A stretch of DNA of 64,000 bases from Microbacterium lushaniae (GCF_008727775.1 NZ_CP044232.1:1736001-1800000); one strand, 5' to 3'. Positions 35,532 to 44,610 are shown, counted from the stretch's first letter. Notes: generated from the letters alone by a model not told the origin. Translations and numbers: made by a program.

Positions 35532-36496
35532 CGGTCGTCCTCTCGTTCGCTTGCGGCGCGCTCCCCCGCAAGCAGCAGGTACAGCACGGCCATCCGCACG
35601 GACACGCCGTTCGCGACCTGCTCGAGCACCGTCGAGCGATCGGAATCGGCGGCTTCGGCGGAGATCTCCAGACCCCGGTTCATCGGTCCGGGGTGCATGA
35701 CAATGCTACCCGCCGGCAGCGACGCCAACCGCCGCGCGTCCAGCCCCCACCGGCGGGAATACTCCCGCTCAGTCGGGAAATACGCCGCATTCATGCGCTC
35801 GAGCTGGATGCGCAGCATCATGAGGGCGTCGGGAGCGGCGGCGATCGCGTCGTCCAGGTCGTACATCACGCGGACCGGCCACAGGGAGACGTCCTGCGGA
35901 ACGAGGGTGGGCGGTGCGACGAGGGTGACCTCGGCCCCGAGCGTCGTGAGCAGCCACACGTTCGAGCGGGCCACGCGCGAGTGCAGCACGTCGCCGACGA
36001 TCGTGACGCGGAGGCCCTCGAGGTCGCGCCCGCGGCTGGCGTCGCCGTGCGTGCGCTTGCGGATGGTGAAGGCGTCCAGCAGTGCCTGCGTGGGGTGCGC
36101 ATGCGTCCCGTCACCGGCGTTGACCACGCCCGCGCTGATCCAGCCGCTCGTGGCGAGGGTGCGCGGCGCGCCGGAGGCGCCGTGACGGATGACGACCGCA
36201 TCCGCCCCCATCGCCTGGAGCGTCTGGGCGGTGTCCTGCAGCGACTCCCCCTTCGACACGCTCGAGCCCTTGGCGGAGAAGTTGATGACGTCGGCGGAGA
36301 GGCGCTTGGCGGCGGCTTCGAAGGAGATGCGGGTGCGCGTGGAGTCTTCGAAGAACAGGTTCACGACCGTCTTGCCGCGGAGGGTCGGGAGCTTGCGCAC
36401 TTCGCGGCGCTGCGTGTCGGACATGTCTTCGGCGACGTCGAGGATGCGCAGCGCCTCGTCGTAGGTGAGGGTCCGGGTGTCCAGGAGATGCCGCAT
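35528..36496 (-). CDS. pyrB: Aspartate carbamoyltransferase
   Basis: 322 aa catalytic chain. [13 protein letters not shown] binds carbamoyl phosphate and [10 protein letters not shown] binds aspartate. No pyrI regulatory chain is present, so control is likely through PyrR. It starts 3 bases after the pyrR stop. Confidence 0.96.
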   Translation of the reverse strand: MRHLLDTRTLTYDEALRILDVAEDMSDTQRREVRKLPTLRGKTVVNLFFEDSTRTRISFEAAAKRLSADVINFSAKGSSVSKGESLQDTAQTLQAMGADAVVIRHGASGAPRTLATSGWISAGVVNAGDGTHAHPTQALLDAFTIRKRTHGDASRGRDLEGLRVTIVGDVLHSRVARSNVWLLTTLGAEVTLVAPPTLVPQDVSLWPVRVMYDLDDAIAAAPDALMMLRIQLERMNAAYFPTEREYSRRWGLDARRLASLPAGSIVMHPGPMNRGLEISAEAADSDRSTVLEQVANGVSVRMAVLYLLLAGERAASEREDDR

Positions 36497-36499
36497 CCG

Positions 36500-37033
36500 T
36501 CAGCGCCCCTCGATCGTGACGGCCTCTTCGCCGTCGGTCTCGGCGAGGCGGACGAACACGCGCTCCTCGCGCGAGCTCGGCAGGTTCTTGCCGACGAAGT
36601 CGGGGCGGATCGGGAGCTCGCGGTGCCCGCGGTCCACCAGCGTCGCCAGGCGCACGGCGGTGGGGCGGCCGATGTCCTGCAGCGCGTCGAGGGCGGCGCG
36701 GATGCTGCGGCCGGAGAACAGCACGTCGTCCACGAGCACGACGACCTTGCCGTCGATGCCGCCGGGCGGGATCTGGGTGGGATGCGGGGCGCGCGTGGGG
36801 TTCCGGTGCAGGTCGTCGCGGTACATCGTCACGTCCAGCGATCCGACCGGCACCTGCACGCCGGCGAACTCGCCGACGAGGTTCGCGATGCGCTGAGCCA
36901 GCGGCACGCCGCGCGTGGGGATCCCCAGCAGGACGAGGCCGTCGGGGCCCTTGTTGGACTCGAGGATCTCGTGGGAGATCCGGGTCAGTGCTCGGGCGAT
37001 GTCGGCCTCATGCAGCACGGTGCGCGTGCTCAT
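36500..37033 (-). CDS. pyrR: Pyrimidine operon regulator PyrR / uracil phosphoribosyltransferase
   Basis: 177 aa type I PRTase fold with the PRPP loop VVLVDDVLFSGRSIRAA. PyrR binds pyr mRNA when UMP is high and also has weak UPRTase activity. It is the first gene of the eight-gene pyr-gmk operon. GGGAG lies 6 bases upstream of the ATG, and that ribosome binding site is part of a PyrR-binding stem-loop. Confidence 0.95.
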   Translation of the reverse strand: MSTRTVLHEADIARALTRISHEILESNKGPDGLVLLGIPTRGVPLAQRIANLVGEFAGVQVPVGSLDVTMYRDDLHRNPTRAPHPTQIPPGGIDGKVVVLVDDVLFSGRSIRAALDALQDIGRPTAVRLATLVDRGHRELPIRPDFVGKNLPSSREERVFVRLAETDGEEAVTIEGR

Positions 37034-37041
37034 CCGCCGCT

Positions 37042-37073
37042 CCCTTCTCCGCCTCACGGGACGGTGTTAAAGG
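37042..37073 (-). promoter_or_regulatory. PyrR-binding stem-loop over the pyrR ribosome binding site
   Basis: The mRNA has GUCCCGUGAGGC at 37051-37062, which fits the PyrR binding-loop consensus RUCCNGNGAGGY known from Bacillus. The flanking CCG/CGG closes the loop, and CCUU (from CCUUUAA) can pair with AAGG of the ribosome binding site. Repression by hiding the site, as reported for mycobacterial pyrR, is the inferred mechanism. Confidence 0.75.
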
Positions 37074-37088
37074 TTGCTTGGTGCTCCC

Positions 37089-37094
37089 ACCCTA
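37089..37094 (-). promoter_or_regulatory. -10 box of the pyr operon
   Basis: TAGGGT on the minus strand. Transcription would start near 37083, giving a leader of about 50 bases that holds the whole PyrR element. Confidence 0.4.
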
Positions 37095-37133
37095 CCGTGC
37101 CCCCTCTGCGCCGCCTCCCCGCCTCCCCGCCTC

Positions 37134-37204
37134 CGCGAGACTGCACGCACCCGACGAGACCGCGGCCTTATGTCGCGGTCTCGTCGGCTGCGCGCAGTCT
37201 CGCG
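37134..37204. repeat. 71-base palindrome of the GAGAC family
   Basis: Two 31-base arms match at 29 of 31 positions around a 9-base loop (GCCTTATGT). Each arm holds two GAGAC words (GCGAGACTGC and CGACGAGACCGCG). It starts 32 bases beyond the MBL/Rieske stop and lies upstream of the pyr promoter, so it may also serve as a terminator. Confidence 0.85.
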
Positions 37205-37235
37205 GGTTGCGGATGCGGGGGCGGGCGGGCGCGGG

Positions 37236-38798
37236 TCAGGCGGCGGGGGCGGCGGCGGCCGGGTCGGCCTGGGCGGAGCGGATGGGGTGGCCCTGCGTCG
37301 TGAGGCAGCGGCCCGAGGTCAGGTCCCACTTCCAGTCGTGGAGGCTGCACGTGAGCACGCCGTCCTCGATCTTGCCGGTCTTGGACAGATCCGCCCGCAG
37401 GTGCGGGCATCGGCGCTGCACGATCCAGTCGTCGAGCTGGATGTCCTCGGTCTGGTCGGACTGCTCGGCGTACCAGTTCTCCACGTACTCGATGCGGTCG
37501 CGCGAAAGGCACTTGAGGAACGTGGTGAGGAACTCGTTGAACTTGCCGCTGCGGCCGACCTCGAACTGCATCGAGAGGAAGATCGAGTTCGACCAGTCGA
37601 TCTCGTGATCGCGGATGTTCGTGGACACCAGGTCGGCGGGGATCGTGTACCAGTAGATGCACTCCTCCCCCGCGTACTCGCGCACCTTGGCCTTGGGGAA
37701 GTCGACGACCATGTCGAGGTCGCCGATGCGGAAGCGGACGTTGCCGCCGACGCCGTTGCGCACCGTGCGGGCGCGGCGCAGCAGCGGCTCCCACCACTCC
37801 TTGATCGCCGCGAGCATCTCCGCCGGCGCCAGCACGTCCGCGCGGGAGGCCTCCTCGGCGCGGATCTCGTCCTGGCGCGTGTCGCGCTGCTCGGCGAGGT
37901 AGGCCCACTTGTCGCCGAAGACCCGCTCGATCTCCGCCTCGCTGTAGAGGGTCTGGGTGACCTCCACCGTGCTGCCGTGGACGTCCACCTGCGTGCCGGG
38001 GAGGAACAGGTGCCCCTTCTGCTCGGGACGCACCTGCGCCATGTGCTCGAGGAACTGACGCTGATCGGTGAAGATCGAGTCGTTCTCGAGCCCGAGGCCG
38101 TTGTAGCGGAACAGCTCCTCGCGCAGGAACATCGGCGGCCCCGCCATGGGGAACACGTGCGCGGCGTCGACCTTCTCGATGTAGTACATGGCGCGCTTGT
38201 TCTGCGCGTCGCGCTTGAGCTGGGCGAAGTTCTGCTTCGCCTCCTGCGGCAGGTCGTAGACCATCGGCCACCAGATCGCGCCGGAGACCTGCGTGAAGTA
38301 CGCATCCGGCTTGCTGAAGCTCAGCAGCTTGTCGAGGTCGAGGGGGTGGGAGTCGTTCTGGTTCAGGATGCTGGCGGTGCCGTCGTCGACCGAGAGCGAC
38401 GAGTCGCCGATCGGCCCGTCGCTGGGGGCCCGCAGCGGCGTGACCATCAGCTTGAGGTCGCCGTACTCCAGGACCTCACCCGTGCGGGTGTAGACGATGT
38501 TGTCGTACCCGAGCCCGCGCAGATCGTTCTCGAGGTCGTCGGTGGGGTAATCCGGCAGCAGCACGCGGATGTCCTTCGACACGTAGCGCTCCAGCAGCGC
38601 CGGGTCGAAGTGGTCGCGGTGGCGGTGGGAGATGTAGAGGAAATCCGCCGCTCCGAACCGCTCCCAGTCCAGCCCGCGGTTGTCGGGGAAGGGGAACCAC
38701 GACCCGAAGAAGCTCGGGCCGAGGACCGGGTCGCAGAGGATGCTGCCGCCGGTCGTTTCGATGAACATGCCCGCATGGCCGAGGCCGGTGATGCGCAT
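37236..38798 (-). CDS. MBL-fold metallohydrolase with C-terminal Rieske domain
   Basis: 520 aa. The N-terminal half is an UlaG-like metallo-beta-lactamase fold with SHRHRDHFD (His58, His60, Asp62, His63). The C-terminus is a Rieske [2Fe-2S] centre with Cys464/His466 (CPH) and Cys484/His487 (CSLH). The same two domains in reverse order make up vertebrate CMP-Neu5Ac hydroxylase; bacterial homologues are of unknown function. A two-metal site plus Rieske centre suggests an oxygenase or redox hydrolase (inference). AGGGAGGG precedes the ATG. It is downstream of the helicase gene but has its own promoter candidate. Confidence 0.85.
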   Translation of the reverse strand: MRITGLGHAGMFIETTGGSILCDPVLGPSFFGSWFPFPDNRGLDWERFGAADFLYISHRHRDHFDPALLERYVSKDIRVLLPDYPTDDLENDLRGLGYDNIVYTRTGEVLEYGDLKLMVTPLRAPSDGPIGDSSLSVDDGTASILNQNDSHPLDLDKLLSFSKPDAYFTQVSGAIWWPMVYDLPQEAKQNFAQLKRDAQNKRAMYYIEKVDAAHVFPMAGPPMFLREELFRYNGLGLENDSIFTDQRQFLEHMAQVRPEQKGHLFLPGTQVDVHGSTVEVTQTLYSEAEIERVFGDKWAYLAEQRDTRQDEIRAEEASRADVLAPAEMLAAIKEWWEPLLRRARTVRNGVGGNVRFRIGDLDMVVDFPKAKVREYAGEECIYWYTIPADLVSTNIRDHEIDWSNSIFLSMQFEVGRSGKFNEFLTTFLKCLSRDRIEYVENWYAEQSDQTEDIQLDDWIVQRRCPHLRADLSKTGKIEDGVLTCSLHDWKWDLTSGRCLTTQGHPIRSAQADPAAAAPAA

Positions 38799-38825
38799 GA
38801 CTTCCCTCCCTGTGGAACGGCTCCG

Positions 38826-38831
38826 ATTCTA
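38826..38831 (-). promoter_or_regulatory. -10 box of the MBL/Rieske gene
   Basis: TAGAAT on the minus strand, 27 bases before the ATG, which leaves a short leader holding the AGGGAGGG ribosome binding site. Confidence 0.4.
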
Positions 38832-38864
38832 TGCGAGCCCTCCCTGGGCGGAGGGTGGACGGGG

Positions 38865-38879
38865 CCGGGCAAAACCCGG
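38865..38879 (-). terminator. Small hairpin after the helicase gene
   Basis: On the minus strand CCGGG-TTTTG-CCCGG directly follows the helicase stop. A weak terminator candidate. Confidence 0.35.
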
Positions 38880-38880
38880 G

Positions 38881-41817
38881 TCAGGGCGCGAGGAGACCGC
38901 GGATGTCATCGGCCCCCAGCGCGCCGGAGAACGGGTCGCCGTCGTCCAGGACGGAGCGGAACAGCTCCGACTTGCGCTGCTGCAGCGCGGCGACCTTCTC
39001 CTCGATCGTGCCCGCCGACAGCAGCCGGTAGACGAACACGCTCCGGGTCTGCCCGATGCGGTGGGTGCGGTCCACGGCCTGCGCCTCGGCGGCGGGGTTC
39101 CACCACGGGTCGAGGATGAAGACGTAGTCGGCCTCGGTGAGGGTGAGGCCGAACCCCCCGGCCTTGAGGCTGATCAGGAAGGCCGTGGCATCCCCCCGGC
39201 GGAATCCCTCGACGACGCCCGCACGATCGGCGGTGGACCCGTCGAGGGAGGCGTACGCGATGCCGGCGGCATCCAGGCGCGCGGCGGCGAGGGCCAGGAA
39301 CGACGTGAACTGACTGAACACGAGCGCCCGGTGTCCCTCCGCGGCGACCTCGGTGAGCCGGTCCAGCAGCGCGTCGAGCTTGGCCGAGCCGAGGTGGGCG
39401 TCCTCGGGCGACACGAGCGCGGGGGCGAGGCTCAGCAGGCGCAGGAGGGTGAGCGAGCGGAAGACCACCATGCGGTGGCGGTCGAGGTCGTCCAGGAGCC
39501 CGAGCACCTTGCGCCGCTCGCGCTGCAGCACGGCGTCGTACCGGGCCCGGTGCGCGGGCGCGAGTTCGACATGCACGTCCTGCTCCTGCCGCGGCGGCAG
39601 CTCGGGGGCGACGAGCTCCTTCGTGCGCCGCAGCACGAACGGGCGGATGCGGCGGCGCAGGCGCTCCACGCGCCGGGCCCGGTGGCGGGCGGCTGCGTCG
39701 GTGGCGACCGGCGTGTTCGCGGCAGCGGGGGCTTGTTCGATGGGGCGGATGTATTCCTCGCGGAACCGCCGCGCGGAGGGGAAGAGCCCCGGTGCGGTGA
39801 GGGAGAGCAGGGCCCACAGATCGGTGAGGCTGTTCTCCAGCGGCGTTCCGGTGATCGCGACCGTCATGCCGCGGTGAAGCCCCGCGACGGCCTGGTGCAG
39901 CTTGGTCCGCGGGTTCTTGGCGAACTGGGCCTCGTCCAGGAGGACGCCCGCCCACTCGTGCGCCGTGAACGCCGCTGCATCCAGCCGCAGCACCGCGTAG
40001 GACGTGACGACGAGGTCGGCCTCGGCCGCCGCCTGGGCGAGGGACGTGCGCGAGCGCCCACCGGTGGCATCGACGGTGCGCACGACCAGCTCCGGCAGGA
40101 ACCGCGCCGCTTCTTCGGCCCACGTGGCCAGCACCGAGGTGGGCGCAACGACGAGGAACGGCCGCCGCTCGCCCTCGGTCCGGGCATGGGCGACCAGCGC
40201 GAGGGTCTGCAGCGTCTTTCCCAGTCCCATGTCGTCGGCGAGGATGCCGCCGAGCCCGTGCCGCCACAGGAACGCCAGCCAGGAGAACCCGGCCTCCTGG
40301 TAGGGGCGCAGCTGCGCCCGCAGGGCCGGCGGTGGCGGTGGCGGCTCGATCGCGTCGGTGTCGCGGAGGCCGGCGACCGTCGCCCGCCAGGCCATAGCTG
40401 GTTCGGCCCGGTCGGCGAGATCCTCGAACTCGGTCCACAGGCTCACCTGCGTGCGGGCGATGCGGGGCCCCGTCTCCCACTCGGCGAGGGATGCGGCCTC
40501 CTCCAGCAGTTCCTTGAGCCGGTCGAGCGCGGGGTGGGCGAGGGAGAAGTACGCGCCGTCGGAGAGCATCATGCGCGCGCGTCCCCGCGCGAGCGCCGTG
40601 AACAGCGGGCCGAAGGGGATCGTGCGCCCCTCGACCACGACGAGGACGCCGAGATCGAACCAGTCCGGGTCGGGGCTCTCCACGGCGGTGATCGTGATGG
40701 CGGGATCTCCGGTGAGCTCGCGGTACTCGGGCCGCTCGCCCGTGATCTCCACGCGTACGCGCGGGAGGGCTTCCAGGGCCGGGAGGACGCGCGCGGAGAA
40801 CTCCGCCGCATCCAGGTCCCGGACGGTGGCGGCGGAGGCGAACGGCGACGACGTCGCGTGCGCCCACGCCGCTCGCACGCGCTCGGCGAGGTCGGCCTCC
40901 GGCCCGTCGAGGTCACGGCTGCTGAAGGGGACCGGCGGACGGCCGGGGTGCACCCACGTCATGTCGTAGCGGACGGTGTGCGAAGGCCGGAACTCCACCG
41001 CCACCCGCAGGGACGGTCGCTCCGGCGCCGGCAGCACGAGCCCCTCGGCGGCGGTGACGGCGGTCCGCCGGGCCAGCACGGGGTACAGCCGGTCGAGGAA
41101 CTCCGCCTTTTCGCCGGCGGGCACGAGGAGACCCGCCGATCCCAGGAGCGCCGGGACCGGGTCGGGCAGATCGGCGGGAGCCAGTACGACGGGGATCGGG
41201 TCGCGGTGCAGGGCGAAGGCGTACAGGCCGCTCGTCCCGATCGGGCGCACCCACTCGGCCGCCGCATCCGTCCCGTCGATCTGCACGGTGGCGCTCACCC
41301 GCAGGCCGCCGCCGGGCTCCGGGTGCAGCGTCACGCCGACGCGGGCGGCGGCGGCGAGGGAGACCTCCTGCTGCGTGTGGGCGGCCACGACGGGGATCCC
41401 GAGCGCGGCGGCGGCGGCAAGATGCGGCCACACGTGCGCCGACGACGCCGTGTCCAGCGTGATCCACTCGGGGCCGGGCGAGAAGCTCCCGGCGATGCGG
41501 GGAGCGGAGGCGATCCCGATCAGTTCGGTGAACCACCGCGCGTGCGCGGCCCGGTAGCGCTCGGGAAAGCGGCGGATCGCGTCCCACGACACGTCGCCCC
41601 TGATCCATCCGCCGCGCGCCCCCGGTACGAGCGGCCGCATGGCGATCGACAGGTCGCCCTGACGGCGGGCGAGGGCGCGCGGGGTGACCGCCGCGACCGC
41701 GCGGGGCTCCCACCGGCCGGGGTCGTACGCGTCGCGCTGGCGCAGCTCGATCCCCAGGCCCAGGGGCGTGGCGGCGGGGTCTTCGGAAGCCGGGATCAGC
41801 GCGCGCCAGGACGACAT
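38881..41817 (-). CDS. SNF2-family helicase-like ATPase (HepA/RapA type)
   Basis: 978 aa. Residues 1 to about 500 are a poorly conserved bacterial N-terminal region. From LRPYQEAGFSWL onward it is a full SNF2 motor: motif I DDMGLGKT, motif II DEAQ, III TGTPLENS, V LKAGGFGLTL, VI QAVDRTHRIGQ. The family moves along double-stranded DNA and remodels nucleoprotein. Many actinobacterial relatives carry a SWIM zinc finger before this N-terminal region; none is seen here, and AGGAGG 8 bases upstream supports the short start. It begins 46 bases after nusB and is not part of the usual efp-nusB-pyrR order. Confidence 0.88.
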   Translation of the reverse strand: MSSWRALIPASEDPAATPLGLGIELRQRDAYDPGRWEPRAVAAVTPRALARRQGDLSIAMRPLVPGARGGWIRGDVSWDAIRRFPERYRAAHARWFTELIGIASAPRIAGSFSPGPEWITLDTASSAHVWPHLAAAAALGIPVVAAHTQQEVSLAAAARVGVTLHPEPGGGLRVSATVQIDGTDAAAEWVRPIGTSGLYAFALHRDPIPVVLAPADLPDPVPALLGSAGLLVPAGEKAEFLDRLYPVLARRTAVTAAEGLVLPAPERPSLRVAVEFRPSHTVRYDMTWVHPGRPPVPFSSRDLDGPEADLAERVRAAWAHATSSPFASAATVRDLDAAEFSARVLPALEALPRVRVEITGERPEYRELTGDPAITITAVESPDPDWFDLGVLVVVEGRTIPFGPLFTALARGRARMMLSDGAYFSLAHPALDRLKELLEEAASLAEWETGPRIARTQVSLWTEFEDLADRAEPAMAWRATVAGLRDTDAIEPPPPPPALRAQLRPYQEAGFSWLAFLWRHGLGGILADDMGLGKTLQTLALVAHARTEGERRPFLVVAPTSVLATWAEEAARFLPELVVRTVDATGGRSRTSLAQAAAEADLVVTSYAVLRLDAAAFTAHEWAGVLLDEAQFAKNPRTKLHQAVAGLHRGMTVAITGTPLENSLTDLWALLSLTAPGLFPSARRFREEYIRPIEQAPAAANTPVATDAAARHRARRVERLRRRIRPFVLRRTKELVAPELPPRQEQDVHVELAPAHRARYDAVLQRERRKVLGLLDDLDRHRMVVFRSLTLLRLLSLAPALVSPEDAHLGSAKLDALLDRLTEVAAEGHRALVFSQFTSFLALAAARLDAAGIAYASLDGSTADRAGVVEGFRRGDATAFLISLKAGGFGLTLTEADYVFILDPWWNPAAEAQAVDRTHRIGQTRSVFVYRLLSAGTIEEKVAALQQRKSELFRSVLDDGDPFSGALGADDIRGLLAP

Positions 41818-41863
41818 CGCCGCATCCTCCTGGGCACGTGCGACACCCCAGCCGGCCGCCGGG

Positions 41864-42274
41864 TCAGCTGCCGCGCGAGATCCGCGCCAGCACGCCGTGG
41901 ACGAAGGCGCCGGAGTCGTCGGTGGAGAACTCCTTGGCCAGCTCCACCGCCTCGTCGATCGCGACGGCGACGGGGACCTCGTCGTTGTAGAGGATCTCCC
42001 ACGTGCCGATCCGCAGCAGGGCGCGGTCCACGGCCGGCATGCGCGCGAGGCTCCAGTCCTTCGCGAACGTGGTGATCTGCTCGTCGATGTCGTCGTGGTT
42101 GTCGATCACTCCGTCGACGATCTCGCGGGCGTAGAGCCAGGACGACTCGCGTGCCGGTTCGTTCGCGGCGCGCTTGGCCTCGGCGGCCAGCACGGTGGAG
42201 ATGTCCTCTCCGCGCACATCGGCGGAGAAAAGGATGTCGAGGGCGCGTTTGCGCGCCTTGGTGCGAGCGCTCAC
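41864..42274 (-). CDS. nusB: Transcription antitermination factor NusB
   Basis: 136 aa all-helical protein that binds boxA RNA with S10 in rRNA antitermination. ARTKARKRALDILF and the C-terminal PVAVAIDEAVELAKEF motifs are typical. It starts 3 bases after efp. Confidence 0.95.
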   Translation of the reverse strand: MSARTKARKRALDILFSADVRGEDISTVLAAEAKRAANEPARESSWLYAREIVDGVIDNHDDIDEQITTFAKDWSLARMPAVDRALLRIGTWEILYNDEVPVAVAIDEAVELAKEFSTDDSGAFVHGVLARISRGS

Positions 42275-42277
42275 GCG

Positions 42278-42838
42278 TCAGTTGACGCGGCCGAGGTAGT
42301 CGCCCGTGCGGGTGTCGACCTTGACCTTCGTGCCGGTCTCCAGGAACAGCGGCACCTGGATCTCGTATCCGGTCTCCACCGTGGCCGGCTTCGTGCCCGC
42401 CGACGAGCGGTCGCCCTGCAGGCCCGGCTCGGTGTAGGTGATCTCCAGCACGACGGATGCGGGCAGCTCGACGTACAGCGGATTCTCGTTGTTGAGGGCG
42501 ATCTGCACCTGCTGGTTCTCCAGCAGGAAGTTCGCGGCATCCCCCACGACGGAAGCGGGAACGGAGAGCTGATCGTAATCGGCGGTGTCCATGAAGACGT
42601 AGCTGTCGCCGTCGTTGTACAGGTACGTGAAGTCGCGGCGGTCGACGTTCTCGATGTCGATCTTGGTGCCGGCGTTGTACGTGCGGTCCACGGTCTTACC
42701 CGTCACGACGTTCTTGAGCTTCGTACGCACGAACGCGCCGCCCTTGCCGGGCTTGACGTGCTGAAACTCCACGACGCTCCAGAGCTGACCGTCGATCCTG
42801 AGGACGACGCCGTTCTTGATGTCTGCGGTGGAAGCCAT
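42278..42838 (-). CDS. efp: Elongation factor P
   Basis: 186 aa with the three beta-barrel domains. It relieves ribosome stalling at polyproline. Lys32 in PGKGGAF is the residue at the tip of domain I. No EpmA or YmfI gene is in the window to modify it. It forms a pair with nusB. Confidence 0.96.
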   Translation of the reverse strand: MASTADIKNGVVLRIDGQLWSVVEFQHVKPGKGGAFVRTKLKNVVTGKTVDRTYNAGTKIDIENVDRRDFTYLYNDGDSYVFMDTADYDQLSVPASVVGDAANFLLENQQVQIALNNENPLYVELPASVVLEITYTEPGLQGDRSSAGTKPATVETGYEIQVPLFLETGTKVKVDTRTGDYLGRVN

Positions 42839-42891
42839 GGGCGAAGAGGGTCCGTTCGTCGGGGAGGGGGCCGGACGCGGCCCGGCTCAGC

Positions 42892-42897
42892 ATTCTA
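42892..42897 (-). promoter_or_regulatory. -10 box of efp-nusB
   Basis: TAGAAT on the minus strand in the 85-base gap after aroQ, 53 bases before the efp ATG. Confidence 0.4.
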
Positions 42898-42923
42898 CGC
42901 GATGACGCGTGGCCCGCTGGAGG

Positions 42924-43382
42924 TCAGCCGTCGGCCTGCCCGGTGATGACGTCGCACAGCAGCGCCACGGCTCGCGCGTACCCGGGCACACCCTCGCCCA
43001 CGACGTGCACGACGGCGACATCCGCGATGTAGGAGTGCTGGCGGAACGGCTCCCGCGCCGACAGGTCGGAGATGTGCACCTCGGCGACGGGCAGAGCGAC
43101 CGCCGACAGCGCGTCACGCAGCGCCACGGAGGTGTGCGTGTACGCCCCCGCGTTGATGACGATGCCGGCACAATCCTCGCGCGCGTCGTGGATCGCGTCG
43201 ATCAGCACGCCTTCGTGGTTGCTCTGGACCGCCCGGACCGCGAATCCGCGCGCGGCGGCGGCCTCGGTCGTGACGCGCTCGACGTCGGCGAGGGTGTCGG
43301 TGCCGTAGATGTGCGGCTCGCGCGTGCCCAGGAGGTTGAGGTTGGGACCGTTGACCAGCAGCAGGCGGTGGCTCGTCGTCAC
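42924..43382 (-). CDS. aroQ: 3-Dehydroquinate dehydratase, type II
   Basis: 152 aa. Third shikimate step. [16 protein letters not shown] carries the catalytic Tyr-loop region, and [13 protein letters not shown] and [14 protein letters not shown] complete the site. The GTG start overlaps the fdhD stop as GTGA, although fdhD is not a shikimate gene: the cassette has been placed exactly between aroB and aroQ. Confidence 0.95.
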   Translation of the reverse strand: MTTSHRLLLVNGPNLNLLGTREPHIYGTDTLADVERVTTEAAAARGFAVRAVQSNHEGVLIDAIHDAREDCAGIVINAGAYTHTSVALRDALSAVALPVAEVHISDLSAREPFRQHSYIADVAVVHVVGEGVPGYARAVALLCDVITGQADG

Positions 43383-44260
43383 GCCTGCACACTACCAGCG
43401 AGCCGGTCGGCGGCCGGGGCGTCGGATGCGGTGATCACGCGGTCGGCGCGGGTGTAGACGTTGAGCGTCTGGCCGCGCGAGAACCCGACGAGGGTCAGGC
43501 CCCGGGATGCGGCCAGGTCGACGGCCAGGGAGGACGGTGCCGACACGGCGGCGAGGACGGGAATGCCGGCCATCGCGGCCTTCTGGACGAGCTCGAAGCT
43601 CGCTCGTCCCGACACCTGCAGCACGGTGCCGCGCAGTGGGAGGCGGTGCGAGAGTGCGGCCCATCCCACCACCTTGTCGACGGCGTTGTGTCGCCCGACG
43701 TCTTCGCGCAGGACGAGCAGCTCGCCCGTGGCCGCGTCGAAGAGTCCGGCCGCGTGCAGCCCGCCGGTCTTGTCGAACACGGCCTGCTGCGCACGGAGCG
43801 CGTCGGGAAGACCGGCCAGCACCGACAGGTCGATGTGCGCGTGGTCACCGGAGACGTCGTACGCCGACACGGTCTCCACCGCGTCGATCGACGCCTTGCC
43901 GCACACGCCGCACGAACTGGTCGTGTAGAACGACCGCGCGATGTCGGGAGAAGGCGGCGTGACGCCGGGGGCGAGCGTGACGTCGAGCACGTTGTACGTG
44001 TTCTCCACTCCCCCGGTGCCCGGTCCTCCGCAGTGGATGGCGCCGGCGAACTCGTCTCCGCGGGAGATGACTCCCTCCGACACCAGGAAGCCGGCGGCCA
44101 GCTCCACGTCGTGACCCGGGGTGCGCATCGTGACGGCCAGCGGCGAGCCGCCGACGCGGATCTCCAGCGGCTCCTCGACGGCGAGGGTGTCGGGTCGTCG
44201 GCGCTGCGTGCCGTCCACGCTCAGCGTGAGGATCGGCTTGCGTACCGTGATGCGTCCCAT
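43379..44260 (-). CDS. fdhD: Formate dehydrogenase accessory sulfurtransferase FdhD
   Basis: 293 aa. FdhD moves sulfur from IscS to the molybdenum cofactor of formate dehydrogenase-like enzymes. The [13 protein letters not shown] motif holds the two catalytic cysteines, and [15 protein letters not shown] and the C-terminal [10 protein letters not shown] segment are typical. A GGAGG ribosome binding site precedes the ATG. The partner enzyme is probably the FdhF/YdeP protein at 46732-49053. Confidence 0.95.
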   Translation of the reverse strand: MGRITVRKPILTLSVDGTQRRRPDTLAVEEPLEIRVGGSPLAVTMRTPGHDVELAAGFLVSEGVISRGDEFAGAIHCGGPGTGGVENTYNVLDVTLAPGVTPPSPDIARSFYTTSSCGVCGKASIDAVETVSAYDVSGDHAHIDLSVLAGLPDALRAQQAVFDKTGGLHAAGLFDAATGELLVLREDVGRHNAVDKVVGWAALSHRLPLRGTVLQVSGRASFELVQKAAMAGIPVLAAVSAPSSLAVDLAASRGLTLVGFSRGQTLNVYTRADRVITASDAPAADRLAGSVQA

Positions 44261-44287
44261 CTCAGCCTCCGATGGCGATGTCTTCCG

Positions 44288-44293
44288 AGCCTA
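44288..44293 (-). promoter_or_regulatory. -10 box of fdhD
   Basis: TAGGCT on the minus strand, 27 bases before the ATG. Confidence 0.4.
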
Positions 44294-44320
44294 GCCTCGT
44301 CGCTCCGCCGCCGGGCCCGC

Positions 44321-44400
44321 CCGAACTCCGCAAAACCGATCCGCCCGGCGCGCGAAGCCGGGTGTTTCGGCCCCGTCGGGTGCGTTCTTGCGGAGTTCGG
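44321..44400. repeat. 80-base palindrome, CCGAACTCCGCAA family, copy 1
   Basis: CCGAACTCCGCAA at 44321-44333 and its exact complement at 44388-44400 form the outer stem; CCCGGC...GCCGGG makes an inner hairpin. The 21-mer CCCGCCCGAACTCCGCAAAAC at 44316-44336 recurs exactly at 44455-44475. Confidence 0.8.
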
Positions 44401-44459
44401 TCGGCCGGGCGTGGACGGGAGGTCGGTGCGCCGTGCCGCCGGGGCGGCCTCTCCCCCGC

Positions 44460-44539
44460 CCGAACTCCGCAAAACTCGAGCAGTTGGGCGGCGGAAGGGG
44501 GTGTGTGGGCGGGGTCCGGCCCGGATGTGAGGAGTTCGG
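44460..44539. repeat. 80-base palindrome, CCGAACTCCGCAA family, copy 2
   Basis: CCGAACTCCGCAA at 44460-44472 faces TGAGGAGTTCGG at 44528-44539 (one mismatch in the stem). Same length and left arm as copy 1, with a different middle. Confidence 0.75.
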
Positions 44540-44604
44540 GCAGCGGCGGGCGGCGCAGCCGGGCGACGGCGGCCGAGGGTGCGGGGCGCGGGACGCCGGG
44601 CGGA

Positions 44605-44610
44605 TAGTGT
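44605..44610 (+). promoter_or_regulatory. -10 box of a leaderless moeA transcript
   Basis: TAGTGT exactly 6 bases before the moeA ATG. Confidence 0.4.
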
